Shown here piece by piece: positions 34,604-42,619 of a stretch of 64,000 nt of DNA (positions within the stretch are counted from its first letter, which is position 1; every line of letters begins with the position of its first letter). Where the stretch lies: positions 8,674 through 72,673 of the forward strand of contig JAVEYA010000001.1 in NCBI GenBank assembly GCA_034003745.1, in the 5' to 3' direction. The stretch is from JAVEYA01 sp034003745 (lineage in GTDB: Bacteria > Bacillota > Peptococcia > DRI-13 > PHAD01). The notes under the pieces are model-generated. The model was given only the letters and a program-made list of their open reading frames with translations. It ran no database searches and was not told the origin of the DNA. Position numbers and translations under genes: made by a program.

Positions 34604-34753
34604 TTAGTCGCAGGAATCCTTGACGGAGCACGTGCAGCTATGGGGGCATCCGGAGCACTTCACGCCTCTTTTTTTATCACGGACGATTTTTAAAACAGCC
34701 AAACCGATAATAGCCGCTAATACAATGGCGACAACAATATTTACCGTATTCAT
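34604..34753 (-). CDS. FeoB-associated Cys-rich membrane protein
   Basis: A 49-residue protein: one TM helix (VNIVVAIVLAAIIGLAVLKIV) followed by a basic stretch and the Cys cluster CSGCPHSCTCSVKDSC. This is the FeoB-associated Cys-rich family, thought to assist ferrous iron transport. Its ATG overlaps the feoB stop by 4 bp (ATGA) and GGGGTGG lies upstream, so it is translated with feoB. Confidence 0.85.
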   Translation of the reverse strand: MNTVNIVVAIVLAAIIGLAVLKIVRDKKRGVKCSGCPHSCTCSVKDSCD

Positions 34754-36762
34754 GCTTTCACCACCCCTATTTCAGGAAGGGATTGTTCTTTTTTACTGCC
34801 CTTTCTCATCAGGTACCCGATGGTTCCCGCGATTACCGCCACCGCGATAAGTCCGCCGAGGAAGCCTGCGCCGAAAGAGCCGGTAGTGGCCAGTGTGCCA
34901 ATCTGGTAAACCAGGAAAGCCAAGACATAACCCATAGAGAGCTGAAAAGCGATTGCGGCAGCCAGCCACTTCTTGGATTCCAACTCCGAGTTCATGGCGC
35001 CGATCGCCGCGAAGCACGGCGGCGTAAAGAGGTTAAAGACCAGGTAGGAAAGAGCGGCCACCGCGCCAATACCCATAACCGAACTGACGTCGGCAGCGCC
35101 GCCGACCAGGGCCAATTCCTCCGTATCGATAAAATTTGTAATACCAAAGCATACGGCCAAAGTACCCACCACGTTTTCCTTGGCGATAAATCCGGTTACG
35201 GCTGCCGCCGCGAACTGCCACATACCGAAACCAAGCGGGATGAACAAAAGCGCCAGGGGAGAAGCAATGGTAGCCAGGATGCTGGTTTCCGGCGCGGTCT
35301 CCGCGACGACCTGCAACTGCCAGTCAAAGGTCTGCAACATCTGCACCACTGCATTGCTGACCAGAATAATGGTTCCGGCTTTGATAATAAAGGCTTTCGC
35401 CCGCATCAGCATGGAGATGGCCGCCCGTTTCACGCTGGGAATTCTGTATTCGGGCAGTTCCATGATGAAATAGGAACGGGAGAAATCTCCGGTGATCTGC
35501 CGGATAATCAACGCACCCAGGAGAATGACGACGATGCCCAAAAAGTACATAGACGTGCCCACCCAGCTGTTGTCGGAAAAGAAAACGCCGGCGAACAGGG
35601 CAATAATCGGCAGCTTCGCTCCGCAGGGCATGAAGGGGGCCAGCATGGCCGTGGTGCGTCTTTGTCTTTCATTCTTGATTGTTCTGGTAGCCATGACGCC
35701 GGGAATACTGCAGCCGGTGCCGATAATCATCGGAATAATGGAACGGCCGGATAATCCCACCTTTTTGAAGAAGCGGTCCATCACCATCGCCACGCGGGCC
35801 ATATAGCCACAGTCTTCCAAGAGAGCCAGACAGAAGAACAAAACCATGATCAGCGGCAAAAAGCCGATGACCGCGCCCACGCCGCCGATGATACCGTCCA
35901 GGAGCAAAGCGCCCAAAACCGGATTCACTTCTTCACCCAAAAGTGCGGCTACACTTTCGTACAATAAGTCGATCCAGCCCACAAAGGTATCGGCAAACCA
36001 GGGTCCGACCCAGGTCTGGGAGATGGAAAAGACCAGCCAGATAATAAGGGCAAAAATCGGGATGCCCAGCCACTTGTGGGCAACAATACGGTCAACCTTA
36101 TCCTGCAGGGTTTGTTTTTCCGAGCTGACCTTTCTTCTTTCGACTTCCGCTACAATAGTATTGACAACGGCAAAGCGCTTTTTATCGGCTTTTTCAAATT
36201 GTTCTTTGGTAGAAGCGTTTCTTACTCCCCCGATATTCAAAGCAACCTGCTTTTTCCCTGACCTGACAACGGTGATGACCGCGTTAATCAGTTCCGGCAA
36301 GCCGTTATTGGCTGATTTTGCGGCCACGGTTTGTATGACAGGGCAGTGCAAAGCATCACTCAAGGCCGGGATATCGATGGCAATCCCTTTTTCTTCTGTC
36401 AAATCACTCTTATTGAGGGCAACCACGACGGGTATTCCCAGTTCCAATAATTGCGTGGTAAAAAACAAACTTCTGCTCAAATTGGTGGCATCGACAATAT
36501 TGATAATCGCATCGGGTTTTTCAGTGAGGACAAAATCCTTGGTGATCGATTCTTCACTGGTATATGGCGACATGGAATAGGCGCCCGGCAGGTCCACTAC
36601 GATCAAATTTTCCTTCTTGGGGTTCAGACTCTGCTTTATATCCCCTTCCTTTTTCTCCACGGTCACGCCGGGCCAATTGCCCACATGCTCCACCCGGCCC
36701 GTAATCGCGTTGAACAAAGTGGTTTTCCCGCTATTAGGATTTCCTGCTAAAGCTATTTTCAT
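34750..36762 (-). CDS. feoB: Ferrous iron transport protein B
   Basis: A 670-residue Fe2+ transporter. The N-terminal G domain has G1 GNPNSGKTTLFN, G3 DLPGAYSM and G4 NKSD, with VTVEKKEGD as switch region. A short helical S domain follows (to about residue 225), then the membrane domain with two Gate motifs (GVGAVIGFLPLIMVLFFCLALLEDCGYMARVA and onward, and GFIAKENVVGTLAV). A normal length. SD GAGGAGGGA. An operator-like site and a candidate promoter lie in the 86-bp gap after feoA. Confidence 0.97.
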   Translation of the reverse strand: MKIALAGNPNSGKTTLFNAITGRVEHVGNWPGVTVEKKEGDIKQSLNPKKENLIVVDLPGAYSMSPYTSEESITKDFVLTEKPDAIINIVDATNLSRSLFFTTQLLELGIPVVVALNKSDLTEEKGIAIDIPALSDALHCPVIQTVAAKSANNGLPELINAVITVVRSGKKQVALNIGGVRNASTKEQFEKADKKRFAVVNTIVAEVERRKVSSEKQTLQDKVDRIVAHKWLGIPIFALIIWLVFSISQTWVGPWFADTFVGWIDLLYESVAALLGEEVNPVLGALLLDGIIGGVGAVIGFLPLIMVLFFCLALLEDCGYMARVAMVMDRFFKKVGLSGRSIIPMIIGTGCSIPGVMATRTIKNERQRRTTAMLAPFMPCGAKLPIIALFAGVFFSDNSWVGTSMYFLGIVVILLGALIIRQITGDFSRSYFIMELPEYRIPSVKRAAISMLMRAKAFIIKAGTIILVSNAVVQMLQTFDWQLQVVAETAPETSILATIASPLALLFIPLGFGMWQFAAAAVTGFIAKENVVGTLAVCFGITNFIDTEELALVGGAADVSSVMGIGAVAALSYLVFNLFTPPCFAAIGAMNSELESKKWLAAAIAFQLSMGYVLAFLVYQIGTLATTGSFGAGFLGGLIAVAVIAGTIGYLMRKGSKKEQSLPEIGVVKA

Positions 36763-36781
36763 ATTTATCCCTCCTCTGACA

Positions 36782-36797
36782 GTTAGGTCCTTCTAAC
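36782..36797. promoter_or_regulatory. Operator-like site upstream of feoB
   Basis: GTTAGGTCCTTCTAAC, i.e. GTTAG-N6-CTAAC, right after a minus-strand -10-like TAGAGT. A second site with the same arms precedes feoA. Confidence 0.5.
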
Positions 36798-36848
36798 TTT
36801 TACTCTAAAAAATATCTTTATTTTAATAAATGAATAGACCAGACCCGC

Positions 36849-37064
36849 CTAGACCATAATGGCATTGGCCAAATCTTCATCGATACTGTATCTGGCGTCT
36901 TTAATGTTGATAATATAGTTTGAAGCCAGTTTAGAAATAATCGTCACTTTTTCACCCGGATAACACCCCAAAGTAAACAAGAACTCCCGTAAATCTTCCT
37001 GTGACGTATTAATACAATTTACCGTATAAGGGGTATTGATTTTTCCTTTTGACAACGCCATCAT
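36849..37064 (-). CDS. feoA: Ferrous iron transport protein A
   Basis: A 71-residue SH3-like protein that supports FeoB. The YTVNCINTSQEDLREFLFTLGCYPGEKVTIISKL part has the expected GxxPG-like turn, and the end reads ARYSIDEDLANAIMV. The ATG at 37064 is 5 nt from AGGAGG; the next ATG, one codon in, is a slightly better distance. It lies 86 bp upstream of feoB. Confidence 0.92.
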   Translation of the reverse strand: MMALSKGKINTPYTVNCINTSQEDLREFLFTLGCYPGEKVTIISKLASNYIINIKDARYSIDEDLANAIMV

Positions 37065-37124
37065 GAGCACCTCCTCCTGGTTGAATATCCTTTATGTACT
37101 TATTGTGGAAGCGTTCACAGTAAT

Positions 37125-37140
37125 GTTAGTTAAACCTAAC
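37125..37140. promoter_or_regulatory. Operator-like site in the feoA promoter
   Basis: GTTAGTTAAACCTAAC, again GTTAG-N6-CTAAC, at about +8 to +23 of the feoA promoter. The arms resemble half-sites of DtxR-family metal repressors; the spacing differs from the IdeR consensus. The regulator is not encoded in the window. Confidence 0.55.
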
Positions 37141-37153
37141 TTCCTAATAATAA

Positions 37154-37180
37154 TTTATACCCGTTTGCCGAAATTGTCAA
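37154..37180 (-). promoter_or_regulatory. Promoter of feoA
   Basis: TTGACA (37175-37180) and TATAAA (37154-37159) with a short 15 bp spacer; a TAAATT at 17 bp is the alternative -10. Confidence 0.6.
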
Positions 37181-37225
37181 TAGCCTCTAAGGAAAAATAT
37201 AGACGCGCACTTATCGAGAGGCTGT

Positions 37226-37259
37226 TAAAAACCCGCCCGGGTAATCCGGACGGGTTTTT
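37226..37259. terminator. Bidirectional terminator between yqeY and the feo promoter
   Basis: AAACCCGCCCGG and CCGGACGGGTTT arms with T runs on both sides, beginning 3 bp after the yqeY stop. It should end the rpsU-yqeY transcript. Confidence 0.85.
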
Positions 37260-37262
37260 GCA

Positions 37263-37721
37263 TCAGAGCTGGCCGCTTAAGGCCCTTTTCACAATTTCAT
37301 TGACAAGCTTGCCATCGGCTCTGCCTTTGGTCTCCGGCATTACTTTGCTCATCACGTTCCCCATCTCCTGGGGCGTCTGCGCGCCGGTTTCCTGCAGCGC
37401 CTTTTTGACAATGACGATGATTTCTTCCTCCGTCAACTGCCGGGGCAAATAGCCCATCAGGACCTCTATTTCTTCTTTGAGGGTTTCGACCGCTTCGGCC
37501 CGGCCGGCTTTCTCAAACTCAAGGAGAGATTCCCGGCGCAGCTTCGCCTCTTTGGTGAGAACCTGCGTTACTTCCTCATCGTTCAGTTCCCGACCTTTGT
37601 CAATCTCTTGATTCTTCACGGCCGCGCGTACCATCCGGATGACGGAGAGCCTGAGTTTGCCGGCTTCCTTAGCCTTCATGGCTTCTTTCATATCCTCTGT
37701 CAGCCTGTCTTTTAGACTCAT
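37263..37721 (-). CDS. yqeY: GatB/YqeY domain protein
   Basis: A 152-residue YqeY protein homologous to the tail domain of the amidotransferase GatB. LTEDMKEAMKAKEAGKLRLSVIRMVRAAVKNQEIDK and YLPRQLTEEEI are conserved, ending with GKVMPETKGRADGKLVNEIVK (split here by the tool of reading, continuous in the protein). Its exact function is unknown; a role with tRNA is assumed. It follows rpsU by 22 bp, the order conserved in Bacillus, where yqeZ comes next; here 16 kb intervene. Confidence 0.94.
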   Translation of the reverse strand: MSLKDRLTEDMKEAMKAKEAGKLRLSVIRMVRAAVKNQEIDKGRELNDEEVTQVLTKEAKLRRESLLEFEKAGRAEAVETLKEEIEVLMGYLPRQLTEEEIIVIVKKALQETGAQTPQEMGNVMSKVMPETKGRADGKLVNEIVKRALSGQL

Positions 37722-37743
37722 AACAGAGACCCCCTATTTTACC

Positions 37744-37920
37744 CTATTTATATTTACGCTTTCTCGCGGCTTCGGACTTTTTCTTCCTTTTTACACTTGG
37801 CTTTTCATAATGCTCACGTTTTCTTACTTCTGAAAGAACTCCGGCCTTTTGGCACGTCCGTTTAAAACGACGAAGCGCGCTGTCCAGAGATTCGTTTTTA
37901 CCCACTTTAACTTCGCTCAT
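37744..37920 (-). CDS. rpsU: 30S ribosomal protein S21
   Basis: A 58-residue S21 with [20 protein letters not shown] and the basic tail [16 protein letters not shown]. The ATG at 37920 has GGAGGGAAATGT upstream. The frame extending to 37995 lies in the leader. It has its own strong promoter and is followed by yqeY. Confidence 0.97.
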   Translation of the reverse strand: MSEVKVGKNESLDSALRRFKRTCQKAGVLSEVRKREHYEKPSVKRKKKSEAARKRKYK

Positions 37921-37980
37921 ACATTTCCCTCCCTCCACTATGACCATCCTGGGACTTGAGCTTAAAAATGCACATTCTTT

Positions 37981-38009
37981 ATTATAATCCAACAATGTAA
38001 GAGGGTCAA
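37981..38009 (-). promoter_or_regulatory. Sigma-A promoter of rpsU-yqeY
   Basis: TTGACC (38004-38009), 17 bp, TATAAT (37981-37986) on the minus strand. Confidence 0.8.
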
Positions 38010-38031
38010 GGAATTTAAGACTGTAAAATCC

Positions 38032-38373
38032 TCAACCGGGCGGCCAGGTCATATTCCTCTGTCCGAGCAAATGAAAGTGCAGATGATCGACGGTTTGGCC
38101 GCCTTCTTCTCCGCAATTGATCACCACGCGATAGCCTTCCTGTAAACCAAGTTTTTGCGCCAAATCACGGATCACGCCCAAAATATGGCCGGCCAGGGCC
38201 AACTGGTCATCCTGCAATTGCGCCAAACTGCTGATATGGGCTTTCGGCATCACCAGCACGTGTACCGGCGCGGCGGGGCTGATATCATGAATCGCCAGCA
38301 CCTGTTCATCCTCATAGGCCTTTTTGCCGGGGATGGTTCCGTCAATAATTTTGCAAAAAATACACTCCGACAT
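38032..38373 (-). CDS. HIT family protein
   Basis: A 113-residue histidine-triad (HINT-like) nucleotide hydrolase. ECIFCKIIDGTIPGKKAYED at the N-terminus and the triad in GGQTVDHLHFHLLG are clear; VLVMPKAHISSL is the second conserved block. Likely an adenosine phosphoramidate hydrolase by family. The ATG at 38373 has GGAGGTGG upstream. It follows mtaB by 13 bp. Confidence 0.93.
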   Translation of the reverse strand: MSECIFCKIIDGTIPGKKAYEDEQVLAIHDISPAAPVHVLVMPKAHISSLAQLQDDQLALAGHILGVIRDLAQKLGLQEGYRVVINCGEEGGQTVDHLHFHLLGQRNMTWPPG

Positions 38374-38386
38374 CTCTACCACCTCC

Positions 38387-39688
38387 TTACTGTATGACAA
38401 TGCCGGTCAGTCCGGGGGCTGTTTCCTGTAGTCTGACCCGGACAATTTCTCCTTTGGCAATAGTATTGCCGTCAAAATACACTTGCAGATAATTTTCGCT
38501 ATGCCCTTCCCAGATTCCTGCATGATCTTGCTGTTCAGCCAGGACCTGCAGAATTTTTCCGTGAAAGCGCTTTGCGTACTGCGCTTCTATCTTATCGGCC
38601 AAAAGCCTTGCTTGACGGCTGCGCTCTTCCTTGACCCCGGCCGGCACTTGATGGGGAAAAGTGGCTGCGGGCGTGCCGCGGCGGGGGGAATATTTAAAAA
38701 TATGCATACGGCTGAAAGCCATTTCCTCTATAAATTCCAGCGTCGCCGCAAAATGCTGTTCCGTCTCGCCAGGAAAACCTACTATCAGGTCGGTGGTAAG
38801 GGCAATATCGGGCAAAGCGGCCCTGGCCTTTTCCGCCGCTTGACGGTAATCCCCCGTCGTATAGGGACGGTTCATCGCCCGCAGGATTTCATCATGTCCG
38901 CTCTGCAGCGGCAGATGCAGGTGCGGGCAGAAATTATCATACTCCTGCATTTGCCTTAAGATCCCTGCGCTTAATTCCAGCGGTTCCAGCGAGCTCAAGC
39001 GCCAGCGTGTGTCTTTGGAGAGCGGCAAAAGCTGCGCCAGGAGCTTCTCCAGCGTTAGACCATCGCCCCTGTCCCGTCCGTACAGGCCCAGATGGATACC
39101 GGTTAGCACAATCTCCCGGCAGCCGGCGTCAATCAGCCGTCCGGCTTCATTCAGCGCGCTGTCCGGCGTTCTGCTCTTCAAGTGCCCGCGCGCATACGGG
39201 ATAATACAATAAGCGCAATACTGCTCACAGCCGTCCTGAACCTTCAGATAAGCCCGCGCCCGTTCGGTGAGCGTATCGGAAGCGATCTCCGCAAAGGTAT
39301 CTTCCTCCGGCAACGTTTCCGGCAACAAGCCCGGACGTGCTTCTTCCACCAATTCGACAATTCTTTTCTTACCGGGATTGCCGACTACCAAATGTACGCC
39401 CTCAATCTTTTCCACTTCCTGTGGAGCCACTTGGGCATAGCAGCCGGTCACCGCGATCAAAGCGTCGGGATTCAATTTATGACAGCGGCGGATGAGCTGG
39501 CGGGATTTACGGTCGGCCAGATGCGTCACCGTGCAGGTATTCAAAACATAAATATCCGCTTCCTGGGTGAACTCAACCACTTCATAGCCCGCGGCGGCAA
39601 ACAATGCGGCCATAGCCGCGGTTTCATTCTGATTTACTTTGCAGCCCAGGGTAGCCAGAGCTGCCCGCCTGCGCGTCGCCTGGCTCAT
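38387..39688 (-). CDS. mtaB: tRNA t6A37 methylthiotransferase MtaB
   Basis: Radical SAM enzyme converting t6A37 to ms2t6A37 in tRNA-Lys; 433 residues. The UPF0004 domain has LGCKVNQNE with cluster Cys; NTCTVTHLADRKS and VTGCYAQVAP hold the other two. The radical SAM motif is CEQYCAYC, within QDGCEQYCAYCIIPYARG. A C-terminal TRAM domain lies at about 370-433. The ATG at 39688 overlaps the rsmE stop (ATGA). Same order as yqeU-yqeV in Bacillus. Confidence 0.95.
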   Translation of the reverse strand: MSQATRRRAALATLGCKVNQNETAAMAALFAAAGYEVVEFTQEADIYVLNTCTVTHLADRKSRQLIRRCHKLNPDALIAVTGCYAQVAPQEVEKIEGVHLVVGNPGKKRIVELVEEARPGLLPETLPEEDTFAEIASDTLTERARAYLKVQDGCEQYCAYCIIPYARGHLKSRTPDSALNEAGRLIDAGCREIVLTGIHLGLYGRDRGDGLTLEKLLAQLLPLSKDTRWRLSSLEPLELSAGILRQMQEYDNFCPHLHLPLQSGHDEILRAMNRPYTTGDYRQAAEKARAALPDIALTTDLIVGFPGETEQHFAATLEFIEEMAFSRMHIFKYSPRRGTPAATFPHQVPAGVKEERSRQARLLADKIEAQYAKRFHGKILQVLAEQQDHAGIWEGHSENYLQVYFDGNTIAKGEIVRVRLQETAPGLTGIVIQ

Positions 39689-40434
39689 CCCCAATCACCC
39701 CATTGGTACATCAACGCTGCCGTCAGCGCCAGACCGGCCGTTTCCGTCCGCAGGATACGGGGACCGAGGGTAACCAGGCGGGCGCCGTTTTGCACCAGGA
39801 GGTCCGCCTCTTCCGTGCTCAATCCGCCTTCAGGGCCAATCAAGAGATAGACCGGGATTTTTCTAATCTCCTCCTGCGTAAATTGCTGAGCCAGCGCTTT
39901 CAATGGCTCCCCGCCTCCCTCCCAGGCTGCCAGGAGCATTTTCTCGGCCGGCAGATTTTGCAGGAATTCTGAAAGGCCGCAGCTCTCCGCTACTGTGGGA
40001 AGCCAGGAGCGTCCGCTCTGTTTGGCGGCCTCTGCAGCTATTTTCTGCCAGCGTTCCTGTTTGCCTGCTTTCTTTCCGCTATCCAGACGCACCACGGTCC
40101 GCCGGGTCTCCACCGGGATGATTCCCCAGACGCCCAGCTCCACCGCCTTTTGAATGATCAGGTCCATCTTTTCGCCTTTGGCGATACCCTGCGCCAGCCA
40201 TAGTTCCAGCGGACTTTCTTTATTGATCAGGCTGCAGGCGCTCAAAGCTACCTCAGCCTGGTTCTTCCCGATTACAGTAATGACTCCTGCGGCTTCCCGC
40301 CCTTGACCGTCAAAAACAAGAACAGGGTCTCCGCTTTTCAGTCGTAACACCCTGGTTAAATGCTGTCCTTCTTCTCCCGTAATGATGGCCAGGCCATTTT
40401 CTATTCCCTGCGGGTCCACTATAAAACGATGCAC
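39685..40434 (-). CDS. rsmE: 16S rRNA m3U1498 methyltransferase RsmE
   Basis: A 249-residue SPOUT enzyme. N-terminal PUA-like part (HRFIVDPQ, ITGEEGQHLTRVLRLKSGD) and SPOUT knot LLIGPEGGLSTEEADLL and LGPRILRTETAGLALTAALM. The GTG at 40434 (8 nt from AAGGGG) is chosen; the frame to 40641 enters prmA. It overlaps mtaB by 4 bp and follows prmA by 13 bp. Confidence 0.95.
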   Translation of the reverse strand: MHRFIVDPQGIENGLAIITGEEGQHLTRVLRLKSGDPVLVFDGQGREAAGVITVIGKNQAEVALSACSLINKESPLELWLAQGIAKGEKMDLIIQKAVELGVWGIIPVETRRTVVRLDSGKKAGKQERWQKIAAEAAKQSGRSWLPTVAESCGLSEFLQNLPAEKMLLAAWEGGGEPLKALAQQFTQEEIRKIPVYLLIGPEGGLSTEEADLLVQNGARLVTLGPRILRTETAGLALTAALMYQWGDWG

Positions 40435-40447
40435 CCATCTTACCCCT

Positions 40448-41326
40448 TTATGCGTTAATTCGGAAAGCCAGCGCCGCCCATTCTTCCTCTCCGCGCTCTT
40501 CCAGAAGGGAAAAACCGGCTTTTGCGGCAGCAGCGATAATTTCATCTTTGCGCTCGGCGATAATGCCGGAAGCAATGAAGACGCCTTGGGGCGCCAGACA
40601 AATTTTAACCTGAGGCAGGAGCGCCAGGATGACGTCGGCAATAATATTGGCTACGATCACATCAGCCTGCTCCGTAACCCCTTGGAGCAAATCATGCTGT
40701 TCGGCTTTCACCGTCTCCGCCAGCGCGTTCAACGTGATATTCTCCCGGGCCACCCGGACAGCCACCGGGTCATCATCCACAGCCCAGACCACACGCGCGC
40801 CCAGACGGGCGGCGCACATAGCCAGGATCCCCGTGCCCGTGCCCACATCAAAAACCTGCGCACCGGGCTGAATATATTTCTCCAAAAGCCGGATACACAG
40901 GCTGGTTGAAGCGTGGCTGCCCGTGCCAAAAGCCATGCCGGGGTCAATATCCAGAACGATTTCGCCTTCCTGGGGCTGATACGGCTCCCAAGTCGGACGG
41001 ACGACAATTCTTTCGCCGATCTTTAACGGCTTAAAATATTTCTTCCAAGCGTTGGCCCAATCCTCTTCATTCATCACCAGACGGCCGATTTCATACGGTT
41101 TCTTGTTCAGGCGCCGGGCTATCTGGGCCAGCTCTTCCTGCAGTTCATCGAGCTTGCCGGATAAATGCTCATCCACCGGCAAATAGCCCTTTACCAGGGC
41201 ATAGGGCAGCTTATGCGTGTCCTGGTCCTCGACCACAACGCCGCCCGCGCCAAGCTGATGAAATACCGAGGCAATAGCTTCCACCGCCTCATTTCCTGTC
41301 TTGATGGTGATTTCCTGCCACTCCAT
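40448..41326 (-). CDS. prmA: Ribosomal protein L11 methyltransferase
   Basis: A 292-residue SAM-dependent methyltransferase acting on L11. N-terminal substrate-binding part (residues 1-90), then LDIDPGMAFGTGSHASTSLC, VFDVGTGTGILAMCAARLGA (motif I) and DVIVANIIADVIL. Start ATG with AAGGAG upstream. It lies 11 bp after dnaJ, as yqeT does in Bacillus, so it may be read from the heat-shock operon. Confidence 0.95.
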   Translation of the reverse strand: MEWQEITIKTGNEAVEAIASVFHQLGAGGVVVEDQDTHKLPYALVKGYLPVDEHLSGKLDELQEELAQIARRLNKKPYEIGRLVMNEEDWANAWKKYFKPLKIGERIVVRPTWEPYQPQEGEIVLDIDPGMAFGTGSHASTSLCIRLLEKYIQPGAQVFDVGTGTGILAMCAARLGARVVWAVDDDPVAVRVARENITLNALAETVKAEQHDLLQGVTEQADVIVANIIADVILALLPQVKICLAPQGVFIASGIIAERKDEIIAAAAKAGFSLLEERGEEEWAALAFRINA

Positions 41327-41337
41327 CCAACTTCTCC

Positions 41338-42477
41338 TTACCCTTTGATACTATCCCAGATTTTTTCAAAAAAACCTTTGTCCCGGTCCTTTTCGAAAGG
41401 CTTATAATTCCCTTTATTGCTAAGGCTGCTGAATTGCTCCAAAAGCTTTTTCTGCTCCTCGTTCAATTTGGTCGGCGTGGCGATAATTACCCGGATATGC
41501 TGGTCCCCCCGGCCGCCGCCGCGCAAATGCGGAATGCCCTGTCCCTTCAGGCGGAAGGTGGTATGGGTCTGGGTACCTTCGGGAACCTTCAGGTCGGCTT
41601 TCCCTTCCAGCGTCGGCACCTTGATGGTATCCCCCAGAGCCGCCTGCACAAAGGTGATCGGCATCTCCATAAAAATATCGTCATCCTGGCGTTTAAAAAT
41701 CTTATGGGGCTTTACTTGAATATATACGTAGAGGTCGCCGCGGGGTCCGCCTTTGGAGCCCGGTTCCCCTTCCCCGCCGAGACGGATGCGCGAACCGGAA
41801 TCCACCCCTGCCGGAATCTTGATATGCAGGCTGCGGTTCTTCCTGACTTTACCCCGGCCGCGGCATTCCGGACAAGGATTTTTGATGACGGTCCCTTCAC
41901 CGCCGCAGTCAGGACAGGTCCGGACCGTCTGGAAATGACCCAGCGGCGTCCGCTGGGTCGATCTGACCTGCCCGGCGCCATTGCATTTGGGGCATTTCTC
42001 CGGCTGTGTACCGGGTTTGGCTCCGCTGCCCTGGCAGGTGGGACAATTCTCCAGACTGGGAACGTCAATGTCCTTCTCTACCCCAAAAGCGGCCTCTTCG
42101 AAACTAAGGTCGATATCCAGCCGCAAATCCGAGCCCTTTTGCGGGCCGCGGGGCTGCCGCGCGCCTGTTCCGCCGAAGAAAGCCTCAAAGATATCCTCAA
42201 ACCCGCCGAAGCCCGCCGCTCCGCCAAAGCCCCCGCCGAAACCGGCGTTAGGGTCCGTGCCGGCATGGCCGAACTGGTCGTAGCGGCCCCGTTTTTCCGA
42301 GTCGCTTAGAACTTCGTAGGCTTCATTTACTTCCTTGAACTTCTCCTCCGCTGACTTATCTCCCGGGTTCACGTCCGGGTGATACTGACGGGCCAATTTG
42401 CGGAATGCTTTTTTTATCTCTGTCTCTGAGGCATTTTTTTCAACGCCCAATACCTCGTAATAGTCCCTTTTAGCCAC
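41338..42477 (-). CDS. dnaJ: Chaperone protein DnaJ
   Basis: A 379-residue type I Hsp40. J domain with HPD (residues 1-70), Gly/Phe-rich linker ([15 protein letters not shown]), four CxxCxGxG zinc repeats ([32 protein letters not shown]), and the C-terminal substrate-binding domains. Start GTG with GAGGTG upstream. It follows dnaK by 142 bp, which contain an 80-bp dispersed repeat. Confidence 0.97.
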   Translation of the reverse strand: MAKRDYYEVLGVEKNASETEIKKAFRKLARQYHPDVNPGDKSAEEKFKEVNEAYEVLSDSEKRGRYDQFGHAGTDPNAGFGGGFGGAAGFGGFEDIFEAFFGGTGARQPRGPQKGSDLRLDIDLSFEEAAFGVEKDIDVPSLENCPTCQGSGAKPGTQPEKCPKCNGAGQVRSTQRTPLGHFQTVRTCPDCGGEGTVIKNPCPECRGRGKVRKNRSLHIKIPAGVDSGSRIRLGGEGEPGSKGGPRGDLYVYIQVKPHKIFKRQDDDIFMEMPITFVQAALGDTIKVPTLEGKADLKVPEGTQTHTTFRLKGQGIPHLRGGGRGDQHIRVIIATPTKLNEEQKKLLEQFSSLSNKGNYKPFEKDRDKGFFEKIWDSIKG

Positions 42478-42530
42478 GTATCACACCTCTAATAATAGCA
42501 TTAGTAAGGGCTGGTTCCCTCGCCATATAC

Positions 42531-42610
42531 TGTCATTCTGAGACGATATCGCTGTCGAAGAATCTTTTTGCAGTAACTCATTAAGATTCTTCGTTGCACT
42601 CAGAATGACA
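42531..42610. repeat. 80-bp palindromic dispersed repeat (copy A) between dnaK and dnaJ
   Basis: Outer arms TGTCATTCTGAG (42531-42542) and CTCAGAATGACA (42599-42610) are perfect inverted repeats; inner arms GAAGAATCTT and AAGATTCTTC also pair. A similar element lies at 55882-55963. There is no coding capacity. It is inside the operon and could form a long hairpin in the mRNA. Confidence 0.8.
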
Positions 42611-42619
42611 ATAGGGAGC

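Noticed and set aside
41434..42309. 291-codon plus-strand frame opposite dnaJ
   Set aside because: A shadow of dnaJ with no domain or translation signal.
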